From the NCBI RefSeq assembly GCF_000340215.1, contig NW_006921533.1:2729386-2793385 (forward strand): DNA of 64,000 nt, given 5' to 3'. Source of the stretch: Pseudocercospora fijiensis CIRAD86. Lineage: Eukaryota; Ascomycota; Dothideomycetes; Mycosphaerellales; Mycosphaerellaceae. Below, in pieces: positions 47,201 through 57,006 of this stretch; position 1 is the first letter of the stretch; each line of letters starts with the position of its first letter. The notes under the pieces were generated by a model. It saw nothing but the letters and a program-made list of their open reading frames with translations. It had not been told where the DNA came from and did no database searches. Position numbers and translations under genes: made by a program.

Positions 47201-48020
47201 GAACTACTATTGTCGATACGACTAGACTTACGCTAGCAGAGCTTATAATTAGGAGGGACGCTGTTCTTCCTATTAAGTTGTCCTATCGTACGTATAGCGT
47301 TTACGACTAAGGGTCTATTCGTACGAGGGCAGATCTTCTTACCCTATAGGCTTAGGCTCTTAAGGATATAACTACGACTTCTTAAGAGGGTCTTGCTCGA
47401 CAACGGCGCCTTCGTAAAGAGGCCAAGCAGTATTTTAATAACTATAATGCTATTAATTAGGAGCCTCTAAAGGTTAGCGATATAGTTCTCCTATACCGGT
47501 CGGAGCTAGAATATAGTTACTCCTATAAGCTAGCCTTTAAATAGAAAGGGCCTTATAGAGTGTAGGAAGTCCTTTACGATAGTTCTACGTACCGTCTTTA
47601 GGAGCTTAATAGTACTACCTTGAAGTACTCGCACCCCCGGGCTAACCTAAAAAAGATCGTCGAATTAAGGGAGCCTACCCGCCCTCCCCTAACCGAGGAG
47701 GAAGTTAATGCCTCTATAGACCCTCTACCGACCTTAGATGCCTATCGAGAGGAGGATCCTACCGCGATTATAGATCCTATTCTACCTAACAACTATGCGT
47801 ATCCCTAGATCCGTCTTAGTAAGCTATTAGGAATAACTTATAAATAAAGGGAGGGTTATATACGTATTAATTACGCGTAGAGCATTTCCGATATTAATTC
47901 CGATAGTGAACTAGACTTCTAGCTATCTAACTCTAACTCCGAGGAGGAACTCGACTAGTCTAGCGACGAAGACCGCCTAGAATTATAGGTATTAAACGAC
48001 CCCGACCCCGAGACTAAATA
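44286..48020 (+). pseudogene. RT, RNase H and integrase of element C
   Basis: Plus strand. RT: NREAVLVYNFIYLGRINPEV (near 44,730), YRLINAI (near 44,995), SRDLTSFETPLRLYRQTTLP (near 45,160-45,220), MPFLDDIGIKGPKT (near 45,290) with the Asp pair intact. RNase H: TIDSSGEGYSEIL near 45,785. Its end FYVPSKKHTRLDSLSRRPA (46,110-46,165) leads to integrase at about 46,500-47,400. A basic stretch is followed by an acidic Ser/Asp/Glu-rich tail (47,885-48,010). No chromodomain was found, unlike A and B. Open pieces remain at 46,093-46,293 and 47,620-47,808. Confidence 0.78.
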
Positions 48021-48287
48021 ATTACTTGCTCTTCCTTACCTCTATCTGCCTCTACTACGTTGCTTCCTCGCTCTTATTAATTGTTTTCCGCGCTATTAAT
48101 GCAGTGCCGCCCTATACCTTTAGTCCTTACCTATTAACTGTTCCTACTAATGTTTATGCTCTCGTTTGTTACTTTTAGTTTATCTTATTGTTGTCCTTTA
48201 CTTTGCCTTTACTTCGATTAATGTTGCTATAACTTCATTCCTTTGCTCTTGTTTTTCCTTAGATAGAACTATACGAGGCGTATTTTT

Positions 48288-48316
48288 CCTAATAATACCC
48301 CGGGGATAGTATTAGG
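48288..48316. repeat. Palindrome copy 3 in element C (inverted orientation)
   Basis: Arms CCTAATA / TATTAGG-like around ATACCCCGGGGATA; closest to the reverse complement of the other copies. Confidence 0.65.
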
Positions 48317-48734
48317 AAGATAGCCGAACCTAACCCTCTACCCTCTAGGACTACTTCCCTCTAGCTTCCTAGACTCTAGCGACTACCCTTAAGATATTAA
48401 CTATAATAAGATACTCTACTAGAGGATGTTCCTACCCTAATTAGCACTAGTTACGTAGGATACTAAGAAAGGGAGGATCCCTCTCCCTTCCTAGCTCTTA
48501 GATAGATATAGTAACCTAGGCCGATAGCCTCTAAGAATAGGGACCTTAGGCTATTAAGCTTAGCGTTTAGAAGAAGGAAGAAGGTAAACGCACAGACTAC
48601 CTTTACGTACTTACTAATATAAAAGGTAATGCTATATCTATAACGGTAGTGCTATAGGCTAACGTACTAACGAATTAGCTACGCTAGGCCTAGGCGACTT
48701 GCTCCTCGTTACCGAGCATCTCTAGAGAAAAGCT

Positions 48735-48758
48735 AATACTACCCCGGGGATATTATTA
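48735..48758. repeat. Palindrome copy 4 in element C
   Basis: Core CTACCCCGGGGATATTATTA, matching copy 2 in 23 of 24 positions. Confidence 0.65.
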
Positions 48759-49174
48759 GTCCCGCTAGCTTCACTACTATAGATTTCTACTAAGGACTCG
48801 AACTAACTAGTTACATTTCGAGTACGCGAGAATCTACGATAGCTAAAGGTTAATAAAGGCGTATAGTCGCTACTAGCAATTAGCTAGATCGATTGTTAAA
48901 CTTTAGCCTACCCTAACAATAAAGAGGTCTCGTATATAGCTTTACTTTTATATGCAGCCGTTATCCGTTTGCTTTACTAGCGCGGAATATATAGACTACG
49001 TTACCTTCGTACTATATTTAAAGCGAGCCTCCTAAGCTCCTTCTTCTACTCGATTACTAACTAACTCGCTACCGTCTAACTATCCCCCTTCTATTTAAAA
49101 CCCTTTAATTATTATTATTAAGCAACGAATACACTTGCGAACTCGTTTACAATCTACCTCCGCTTCGGTCGACT

Positions 49175-51913
49175 ATGTCTTCCGGCGCCCTAAATCCGCT
49201 AGGCGCTAGTAGTAGCACTATTAACCTAAGCCTAGCCGCTCTAGTTCCGATCGAAGCCCTATCCGACAGCGCCTTAGCTGCTATAACTAGCCTCGAGTAC
49301 TGCTTCTAGATCGTTACCGCCCTTAAAGACCCTTAAGAGAAGATCTAGAACGCTCGTACCCTACTACGCGTTATCGATAGGAATATTAAGAAGGCCGCTA
49401 TCTTAGTTGCGTACGGTATAAATAACTTGCGTTAGTCTATCGGTAAGCGTATCTTTAAGCGCGAGGTTCTTAACGATATAGATATCGAACAAGCCTTTCC
49501 TATCGTCTATAGCCTCGAGACGGCTAGTACCTAGATTCGTTTACGCTTTAAGATCCTCGACTAGGCCTTCGAACATTAGGGAGGACTAAGCAGTCTTCCT
49601 AAGAGCCTTATTAACTTCGCCTACGGTAGATAAGAGCGTACTAAGTAGGTCTCTTCGTTCGTTAATAAGTATAAGGTCTGTCGTTAAGGCGCCGAGTATC
49701 TTTCCTATACTATAATCTATCGTATGTCTACCGCTAGCAAGAAGGTAGGCAAGCAGTTACTTAACTTATCCTTTACGCTTAACGACTTTACGACAGCCTA
49801 CTAGAAGAAGCACTACAATGCGATTGTCTAGGTCGATCTTAACGTATAGATAACTAAGGATCTACTAAAAGAGAAGGGCTATCGTATTAATAGTATAGGC
49901 TTTATTATTAAGGGTTAAGAGGCTCCTATCGTTAATGTCCTTAAACGTAAGGCTCTTTGCCTAGAAACCGAGGCCGATACGGCTGCTAGTCTTACGCTCG
50001 CTATAGAAATATAGGCTAAAGATCGTCGCTCGACCCGTAACCGTAAGGTCCCTTAAGAAGTTTAAGACGAGCGCGCTAAGGCCGAAGTAGCGCGCAAGAA
50101 GGTATTATATGCTCGCTAGGCCCTCCGTAAGGCTACTAAGAAATACAGCACTCCTTCTAGTACCGACTATAGTACTAACTATAGTACTAACTATAGTAAC
50201 TCGGATATTAATATACTAGATACACTACTAGAAGATGTCTCCTCCGAAGGCTCCTTTAGCGAGCGTAGAGATAGAGGCCTCTCGCCGATCCTATTAACTA
50301 AGAATATCTGTAGTTCTTATAAGGGCGACTCTATTACGTACCTTATTACTAACATCGATATAGTTCCTAAAGCCGATATAGGCAAAGCTCCTACTACCCT
50401 GTCTATCTATTAATAGCTCGACGACCTTAGTAAGCTAGGTAAAGAGCGGTTTACTATATATACTAACTATGTTAAGAAGGCCGCTAAGGTCTATAGTCTC
50501 TATACTAGTGCTAAGGCGAGTGTCCTCGTCGGTCGCCTATTAAAGATTAGTCGCGAGGTTACTAATTAGGATGCCTTTACTACCCTTAAGACTAGTTATA
50601 CTAACTAGTTTCCTAGACGTCCTGCTACCGCCCCGACCTCCCTAGGACTCTACGCATTTAACCCTACTAGTACTATTACTCGCGATCTTACGCTAACTAA
50701 GCGTCGCTATAAGTTAATTACTAGTATTCTCGGACAAGGCACCTCCTTCGACCGCTTTCGTTAGACTAGCAATGCTATCTTCCCTCGAGTCTTCGGTTAG
50801 ATATAGTCGCCTCGTAGAGCGTACCTTCCTCTTATCGTCGACCTAATATAGGAGGAGTTTCGCATATTCTTTTAGCATATACGTAAACTGCCTAAGTCTA
50901 AGTAGGAAGGCCGTAATGCCCTTTAAACCTATAGAGTAAGCAACTAAATCGTCCGTTAGCATCCCGCCTTATAGCTCTTAGCTATTGCCCTTCGACCTAA
51001 TTACGTATACGAGCTTATCTCCGTCCCTAAGCCTACTAAGTACTTTAAGGTAGGTAATAGCGGTTATAAGAACTGCCCTACTAAGGAGACTTCTCGTCTC
51101 GGATAGGATATAGTTAAGCTCGTAGCTAGTAAGGGTGCTAGCTATCTACGTATTAAGGTTTCTCTTATATCTAAAAACGAGACCGCCTGTTTAACTATTA
51201 TCGAGGGTATATACGAACTAGAGGTCTTCGAGAACTAGGTTAAGAAGCTTAATACCCGTAGCCTAGTTCTACTAAACAAGATTAGCAAGCTTACTAACAA
51301 GCACCTTACTAACGACGACCTCGGCTATATATTCGATAGTTAGCCTAACGAAGGCGAGGCAGCTTAGTAGATCCTTAACCCTCTAAAGGAATGCGAAGTC
51401 TCTATTTAGATACTATACCTTCCGTATAGTAACCTAAAGCCTAAGAGCGACTATATATTAATCGACCTAGGCTACTCTCGTATTATCGATAGTACTAAGA
51501 TTAAGGGCTACGATAACTTAACCGTCGCTAAGGTTGCTAAGGCGCACTGTAATCTAACCGCCCTTCTAGGTTCTAACACCTTCGTACCGTTCGCCTTCCC
51601 TACCGCTATCTTAGTCGAAGGCCTTAGTTACATTTCCGATGCCCTAGTCGGTAGAATTCCTTAGTTAAGTTACGTTGTTTAGAACGAAGTTAAACAAGTC
51701 CTCTAGTTTAGTAAGGAGGAGCTTAAGGACTATCTACGCGAGTAGGAGAAGGCTATATAGGACAAGGCTACTAACCTCCTCGTTAATTAAGCTTACTTCG
51801 AGGTAGAGTACTTTAGCGCTAATAGCTTTAATACCTACGGAAGAGTTTAGGAGAATCGACTAGCTAATAAGGTTATTACTAGTAAGGATTACGGTACATT
51901 AAAGCAGCAGTAA
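49175..51913 (+). pseudogene. Extra open frame of element C downstream of pol, unknown family
   Basis: About 912 codons from an ATG at 49175, on the strand of pol, interrupted only by TAG/TAA stops typical of RIP. The start MSSGALNPLGASSSTINLSL is Ser/Ala-rich. A Lys/Arg-rich region with a YSTNYSTNYS repeat lies near 50,160-50,205. The second half is mixed alpha/beta (for example YILIDLGYSRIIDSTKIKGY near 51,450-51,505; FPTAILVEGLSYISDALVGR near 51,595-51,655). No signal peptide, transmembrane segment or known retroviral domain is seen. The TAA at 51911-51913 may itself be a mutated CAA, so the end is uncertain. Confidence 0.58.
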
Positions 51914-51974
51914 GTTAGCGTAGTAGATTAGATGCTTAGGAAGTTGTTTTTGTATATTAATAGAATCTAGGAAC

Positions 51975-51998
51975 AATGCTACCCCGGGGGTGTTATTA
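51975..51998. repeat. Palindrome copy 5 in element C
   Basis: Core CTACCCCGGGGGTGTTATTA, just after the extra frame and about 110 bp before the 3' LTR. Confidence 0.65.
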
Positions 51999-52092
51999 CG
52001 GAGTTCTAAAAATGGCCTTAGCTAAGATGCCTAAGGTTACTATATAACTGTTTGTTTTAAGCGTACAATGTAAAGCGTGTCTAGTTAGATAC

Positions 52093-52107
52093 GAAGAAAG
52101 GGAGGGA
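52093..52107 (+). other. Polypurine tract of element C
   Basis: GAAGAAAGGGAGGGA, all purine, directly against the 3' LTR. It is the expected primer site for plus-strand DNA synthesis. Confidence 0.8.
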
Positions 52108-52407
52108 TATTAGCTAGTAACCGGCCCTATATACCTAGGCTAAGTCCCTATATACCTAGGCTAAGTTTTGAGCCTATATAAGAGGCCTCTTTCTATATTA
52201 TAGATAGAGCACTAACCTCGTATAGTACATTGTTTATGTTACACTTCTATAATGCCTATATTGCAGGGCTCTAGTTATTAGCCTAAGTAACCGTCTTGTT
52301 ATCCTATTATGCTAAATATAGCTGCCTATATTGCTATAGGTTATATTACCCTCGGTAGCCTATACTATTACTATAGGTAGTAGTAGTAGTATTAGTTTCC
52401 GTCCTTT
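52108..52407 (+). repeat. 3' LTR of element C
   Basis: 300 bp; partner of 40040-40339, followed by the ACTAA duplication. Confidence 0.9.
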
Positions 52408-52412
52408 ACTAA

Positions 52413-54440
52413 GCTAACGATACTATATTATTTCGCGAGATACCGGCCGCTATATATCTATATCGACGCGTCTAAGAAACGAGGCTTTAGCGTAATAGTA
52501 GCCTACGTCGAGGGCGACGCTATTACTAAAAATCCTAGTAGGACAAAGACGTAACTAATTTTGTTTTTGTTAAAAACTCTTTCTAGTACGGAGCGACAGT
52601 ACTAGCCGACCGAATTAGAGGTCGCCTACCTAGTATAGACGATTAAACGCGTACGACAGATAGTCGAGGCATGCGAGTTAGTAGTAATAGTACTTACAGA
52701 TTACGCGGTAACGCTAGGGATCGTAAGCTAGACTGCCTTAACTTCGTTATTAGTTAATAAGCTTAATAACCGACTAACGAGATTGTTGCAATATCTTTCC
52801 CTTTTCCTACTAAAGGTAGTCTATAAGCTAGGGCGAGAACATATCGTACTAGACGCCTTATCGCGCCTAGAAACAATAGACGATTATCTTTTAGAGAGCG
52901 ACGTATTCGACGAACTAGTTTGCGGAGTAATAATGCTAGAAATAGACGACGTATTTAAGTAATAGCTTATCGAAGCATACGAAGAAGATAAATACTAGAG
53001 TAATATTAAAGTAATAGTATAGAACGCGGAACTAGGCTCTACTAGCTTCTTAGTCGACGACGAAGGCCTAGTATAGCTCGATAAGCCCTATTTAGGCGAC
53101 TAACGATTATGCATCCTAAAGGCATTAGAGGGTAACATTTTTAGTAGTATATACGATAACTAATACTATATCGGCTTTTATCGTGCCTATATCTATATAA
53201 ATAACTAGTACTACATCCGGAAACTAGCTAAGAGACTAAAAAAGTATCTAAGTTACTATTAGGACTGCTTAGAGTTGTAGACTAAGCGACACAAGCCGTA
53301 TAGGTCCTTAAATCCTATACTATCCCTACTAGTACCCTTCTATACAATTACGATTAACTTTATAGTATCCCTTTCCGCTTAGGAAACTAACGCTATACTT
53401 ATAGTAACGGATAAGTATACGAAATAGGTACTCCTAATTACTAGTAACGATGCGTACTTAGCGGAGGCTTAGGCTAACCGCTTACTCGACGAGCTATTCT
53501 AATACAATTAGGGCCTACCGACCGTAATTATCTCCGATAGAGACCCGAAGTTTACGTCCGAGATATAGAAGGCTATTTTTAAGCGGATAAACGTTAAGCT
53601 TCTAATAACGACTGCCTATTACCTATAGGCTAATAGCTAGTCTAAGAGAACGAACTAGACCGTCGAGATTGCCCTACGATACTTCCTTACCTAACATCCT
53701 AATAGAGATCTAGAATTAGAATACATAACGCCGCATATGCAGCTAGTTCTTAATAATTTAGTTAACGCCTTAACTAGTATGTTACCGAACTAGGTGTTAA
53801 TAGGTTTCAACCCTAGGGAACTAGCCTAAATAGTAACGACGGGCGAGACGGATTTAGTAAAGGAACGGGATATCTACTAAGCTAAGGCAGAGAACAATAT
53901 CGCCTATATATAGGCCGCTATAAAGCAACGGTACGACTCTTAGCATGTTGCCTAGAAGCTAGTAGTAGGCGATATAGTCTATTTATAGCTTAAGAATTAC
54001 GCTATCCTAGGAGTTAGTAACCGAAAGCTTACGCCTCTAAGGATCGGACTATATAAGGTAACGAAGGTTATAAGCACCGGACTAGCCTACTAGATTAACC
54101 TGCCGAAAACATAGAAGATATACCTAGTAGTCTCTATTACGGAACTCGAGCCTTATTCTAATACTAAAGACCCGTATAAGCGAGCAACGAGGCAACTCTT
54201 AAGGATACGTATCGAATAGGGAGACGCCCTACTAGAAATAGAAGCGCTAAGAGACCGACGAGTCCGACGAGTCGGTCGGTATAGGAAAGAGGTAGTAGAA
54301 TATCTAGTTAGATAGAAGAACGCAGAAGCTAGAGCGGACGAATAGATACGAGTAGAAGGCATTCTACTAACGATAGTAAAGGCCTACGATCGTCGCTACC
54401 GATAGAATAGCAACGGAGCATTACATAATAGACTTACCGT
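52413..54440 (+). pseudogene. Element A: RNase H, integrase and chromodomain
   Basis: Plus strand, continuing the frame broken at 40,039. RNase H starts YRPLYIYIDASKKRGFSVIV (52,442-52,500). The integrase core has TINFIV (near 53,350), IISDRDPKFTSEI (near 53,530-53,565) and TVEIALRYFL (near 53,660). A chromodomain lies near 54,255-54,365 (RRVRRVGRYRKEVVEYLVR, Trp codon lost, then EARADE and IRVEGILL). Chromodomains in such integrases direct insertion to histone-marked chromatin. RIP stops throughout. Confidence 0.8.
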
Positions 54441-54639
54441 ACGTACATTTCCTCTAATAACGGGTCGCGTAGCTTCTACGTAGTTTACTTTACTTCTATA
54501 ATAGGTAGGAGCGTATATACTAGGCGCGTGCGTATACTAAGTTTACTTTATTTTAATAACAACTTCGCTATAGCAACTTTACTATAATAATAACTTTCGC
54601 GAACATATTACTATCGCTAATACGAGAGCTTGCTTATAA
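54441..54639 (+). other. Spacer between pol and extra frame of element A
   Basis: No open frame. Contains GTTTACTTTATT wording also present in the equivalent spacer of element B. Confidence 0.45.
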
Positions 54640-56180
54640 CATTCGATACTGTTTCTAGTAGCGCAAAGCAATAGAATACGATAGGAAATAGGAAACGCTA
54701 CCGCTACCGCGCGATACGTCTAATATACGCGATATAGCTCTACCTAACGACCTCCTTACGCATACCGCCGAGGCTAATAGCGAAATAGCCGCTACTAACG
54801 ATACTACCTTAGGCAACGTCGCTAACGCTAACTTCGGTAACGCTAGCGACTATACCTTCGACAACCTTTTAGATATAAGCTTCGACGCCTATCGATATAG
54901 CGAAAACAATAATAGCGATATTACTAACTATCTTAACGAGCCTAACAACGACAGCGATACGAGGGACCTAGTTACTAGATTCCGAAGTATAGTAGCAGTA
55001 TTAATAGAGCCTGTCCTAGATAACGAGCCTGTCGCCGATATAGAACCTATCTTAATCTTAGATAACAAGAATAAGGGAAATAACGAGACTATCTCCGACC
55101 TAGAACCTATCTTATAGAATAAGGTACCGGTTCTATCGTTTATACTAGTTAACGCCTATCTATCGTTTACGCTATTTAACGCTAACGAGGAGACGCTATC
55201 GAAATCTAGTACTAAGAAGAGAAAGAATAAGGGTAAGGGCTAACTTGTCGATAAAGACGAGGTAACTCTAACTCCTCGGCTAACGAAGAAGGCTAAGAAG
55301 GCGATACCCGTTACTCTAAAGGAATCGCCTATAATAGAGACGACGTCGTTAGATAAGAAGAGAGCCCTAGCTAGAGCCCTAACGGCTTAGCCTACTAAGG
55401 ATCGGACTTCGAGGGTAGAGCTAGCTAAACTATCGCCTAAGAAAAAGAATAAACGTAATAAGATACTTAGAGAGTAGAGAGATATAATACGAGACATTAA
55501 GGTTAATATACTCTATCTAGCGCCGAATAAGACACTTAATATCGACCTAGTTATATAGAGAAACATAGCTAACGACGGCACCGAGCGAGCACCTAAGAAG
55601 GTTAAGAACTTAACGAAGAAGCTATAGTCTAAGTATAACTAGCTATTATAGGAACTTATCTAGCGACAGTTTATAGTACGTTACGACCCTAAGGCCGTAC
55701 GAGTTGCGTTCGTTAGGCGATAGTACGAGGTAAGGTAAATAGTCGCTAACGACGAACACTCCGTAGACCCTATAGACTCTAGAGTATTATTAGCTAACTT
55801 CGAGGCACTCGAAAATAGAGATAACGGCCGCGCGAGGGCTGCTACCGATAATAGAGATAATACAAGCCCGCCTAAATAGAAGTCTAGAGAGGGAGGTTTG
55901 TTAGTAGTAACGACTAAGGCTACCTAGCTTACGGACGACCTTAGCGCTAAATTCGGAAGTAACTAAGGATAGGTACTCTACCGCTATATAGGAGTATAGA
56001 CCGATATAACCGACCTGTCCGTAGAACGATATACTAACCGATAGATAGTAGCTAAGAAGGAAACGCAATAAGCGTAAGTCTAGGCCTAGTTAGAATGTAA
56101 GGAGGCGGCAATAGAGGCTAAGGCTAATAAGAAGCAAGCGGAGTTCGCGGAAAGGAAGGCTAAGGCGTTAGTATGCCTTT
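54640..56180 (+). pseudogene. Extra open frame of element A downstream of pol, unknown family
   Basis: About 510 codons on the strand of pol, with TAG stops only. The N-terminal half is acidic and Asn/Asp-rich (ENNNSDITNYLNEPNNDSD near 54,905). It is followed by Lys-rich blocks (TKKRKNKGKG near 55,215; LSPKKKNKRNKILRE near 55,432). A Lys/Glu/Ala-rich C-terminal segment near 56,090-56,165 is likely coiled coil (KEAAIEAKANKKQAEFAERK). Basic clusters suggest nuclear targeting or nucleic-acid binding. I recognise no family. Its position matches the extra frames of B and C, but I see no clear sequence similarity among the three. Confidence 0.55.
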
Positions 56181-56300
56181 AAACGAGTAGATATATAATA
56201 TACCTAAGTAGTAGATAGCCTACTAGATAACGAGTATCTAGGTAAGGAAAATTTCTAATAATAGTATAAGGGCGTGCCTTTTCTTTTGTTTAGGGCAGAC

Positions 56301-56417
56301 TATTACGAAATAAGGAAGTGACAGTCTAGGGGTTAGCTAACTAATAGAGCAACGGCTCTACCTATAATTAGCCTTCCTTAACTCTATATAACTATTATTA
56401 ATCTTAACTTTATAACA
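56301..56417 (+). repeat. 3' LTR of element A
   Basis: 117 bp, TATTACGA...TATAACA; followed by CGAGC (56418-56422), the copy of the target duplication. Confidence 0.9.
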
Positions 56418-57006
56418 CGAGCTAGTGTCGCCCTCACCGCGGCTGCACTACTTTCTTTTACTAGAAAGTTATGTCATGTTTATTATTATTCCGTGGTGGA
56501 AGGTGGGGCTGAAAGCTCTTGAGCCTCTCTCGAAGGTACGCGTATGCGGCTGCCACGCTGAGGCAATAATGCTTGGAAACTCGCCATGCCGCCCTGAATC
56601 CAGCTCCCAGTCGGCAACTTCGGTTTCGGGATCACCAGATTTCCTGACGCGGATCATGCAGAACGCTAGCTGTAAATTTCAGAATGTCTGTGCATTGTAA
56701 TTGGTATCCACTGTAGTAATAACGACGGCGTCATTGCTCAGCCATCAATATCGACTCGGTCTCATTCAGTCTTCCACGTCGGCAGACACACTGCCCTTCG
56801 CACATCTCTGCCATTCAGGCTGAACACAACAACTACCTTGCTGATGACCAGGTTGTGCTTGTCCATGGCGAAGTATACCGTTCACGGCGCGGACGAGAGC
56901 CTCCACTGTACAAAAGAGGGCGAGATCGTGAGAATGCCTTGGGGCTCTTCGCAGTACCTAATCTTTGCGAGCCCACTGGACTGAGATTCCATACTTGCCA
57001 CTAGCC
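56418..57006. other. Promoter region of the mannanase gene
   Basis: Composition returns to normal right at the LTR edge. With 22,356-22,546 it once formed one divergent promoter region of about 775 bp. A 91-codon frame at 56,425-56,700 lacks any feature and is not called. Confidence 0.6.

Larger units (their letters stand above)
48021..49174 (+). other. Non-coding spacer of element C with two palindromes
   Basis: 1.15 kb between the end of integrase and the extra frame, with no supported coding region. It contains palindrome copies at 48,288-48,316 and 48,735-48,758. A promoter for the extra frame could lie here; that is inference. Confidence 0.5.
40040..52407 (+). mobile_element. Element C: Ty3/gypsy retrotransposon, 12.4 kb
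   Basis: LTRs of exactly 300 bp (40040-40339 and 52108-52407) flanked by ACTAA (40035-40039, 52408-52412). Removing it restores the pol frame of element A (EAFTKLTILYYFARYRPLYI). Order: LTR, gag with zinc knuckle, protease, RT, RNase H, integrase, acidic tail, spacer, an extra frame, polypurine tract, LTR. The polypurine tract GAAGAAAGGGAGGGA at 52093-52107 confirms the plus orientation. LTR differences are transitions only. Confidence 0.93.
22547..56417 (+). mobile_element. Element A: Ty3/gypsy chromovirus, split by elements B and C
   Basis: Terminal 117-bp LTRs (22547-22663 and 56301-56417) begin TGTTA/TATTA and end TAACA. A CGAGC duplication flanks them at 22542-22546 and 56418-56422. The element's own sequence is 22547-23789, 37615-40039 and 52413-56417, about 7.7 kb once B, C and one copy of each duplication are removed. 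Order: LTR, leader, gag, protease, RT, RNase H, integrase, chromodomain, an extra open frame, LTR. All coding parts are RIP-degraded. Confidence 0.9.

Noticed and set aside
56425..56700. A 91-codon frame right of element A
   Set aside because: No features, an overlapping frame on the other strand, and it sits in the mannanase promoter region.
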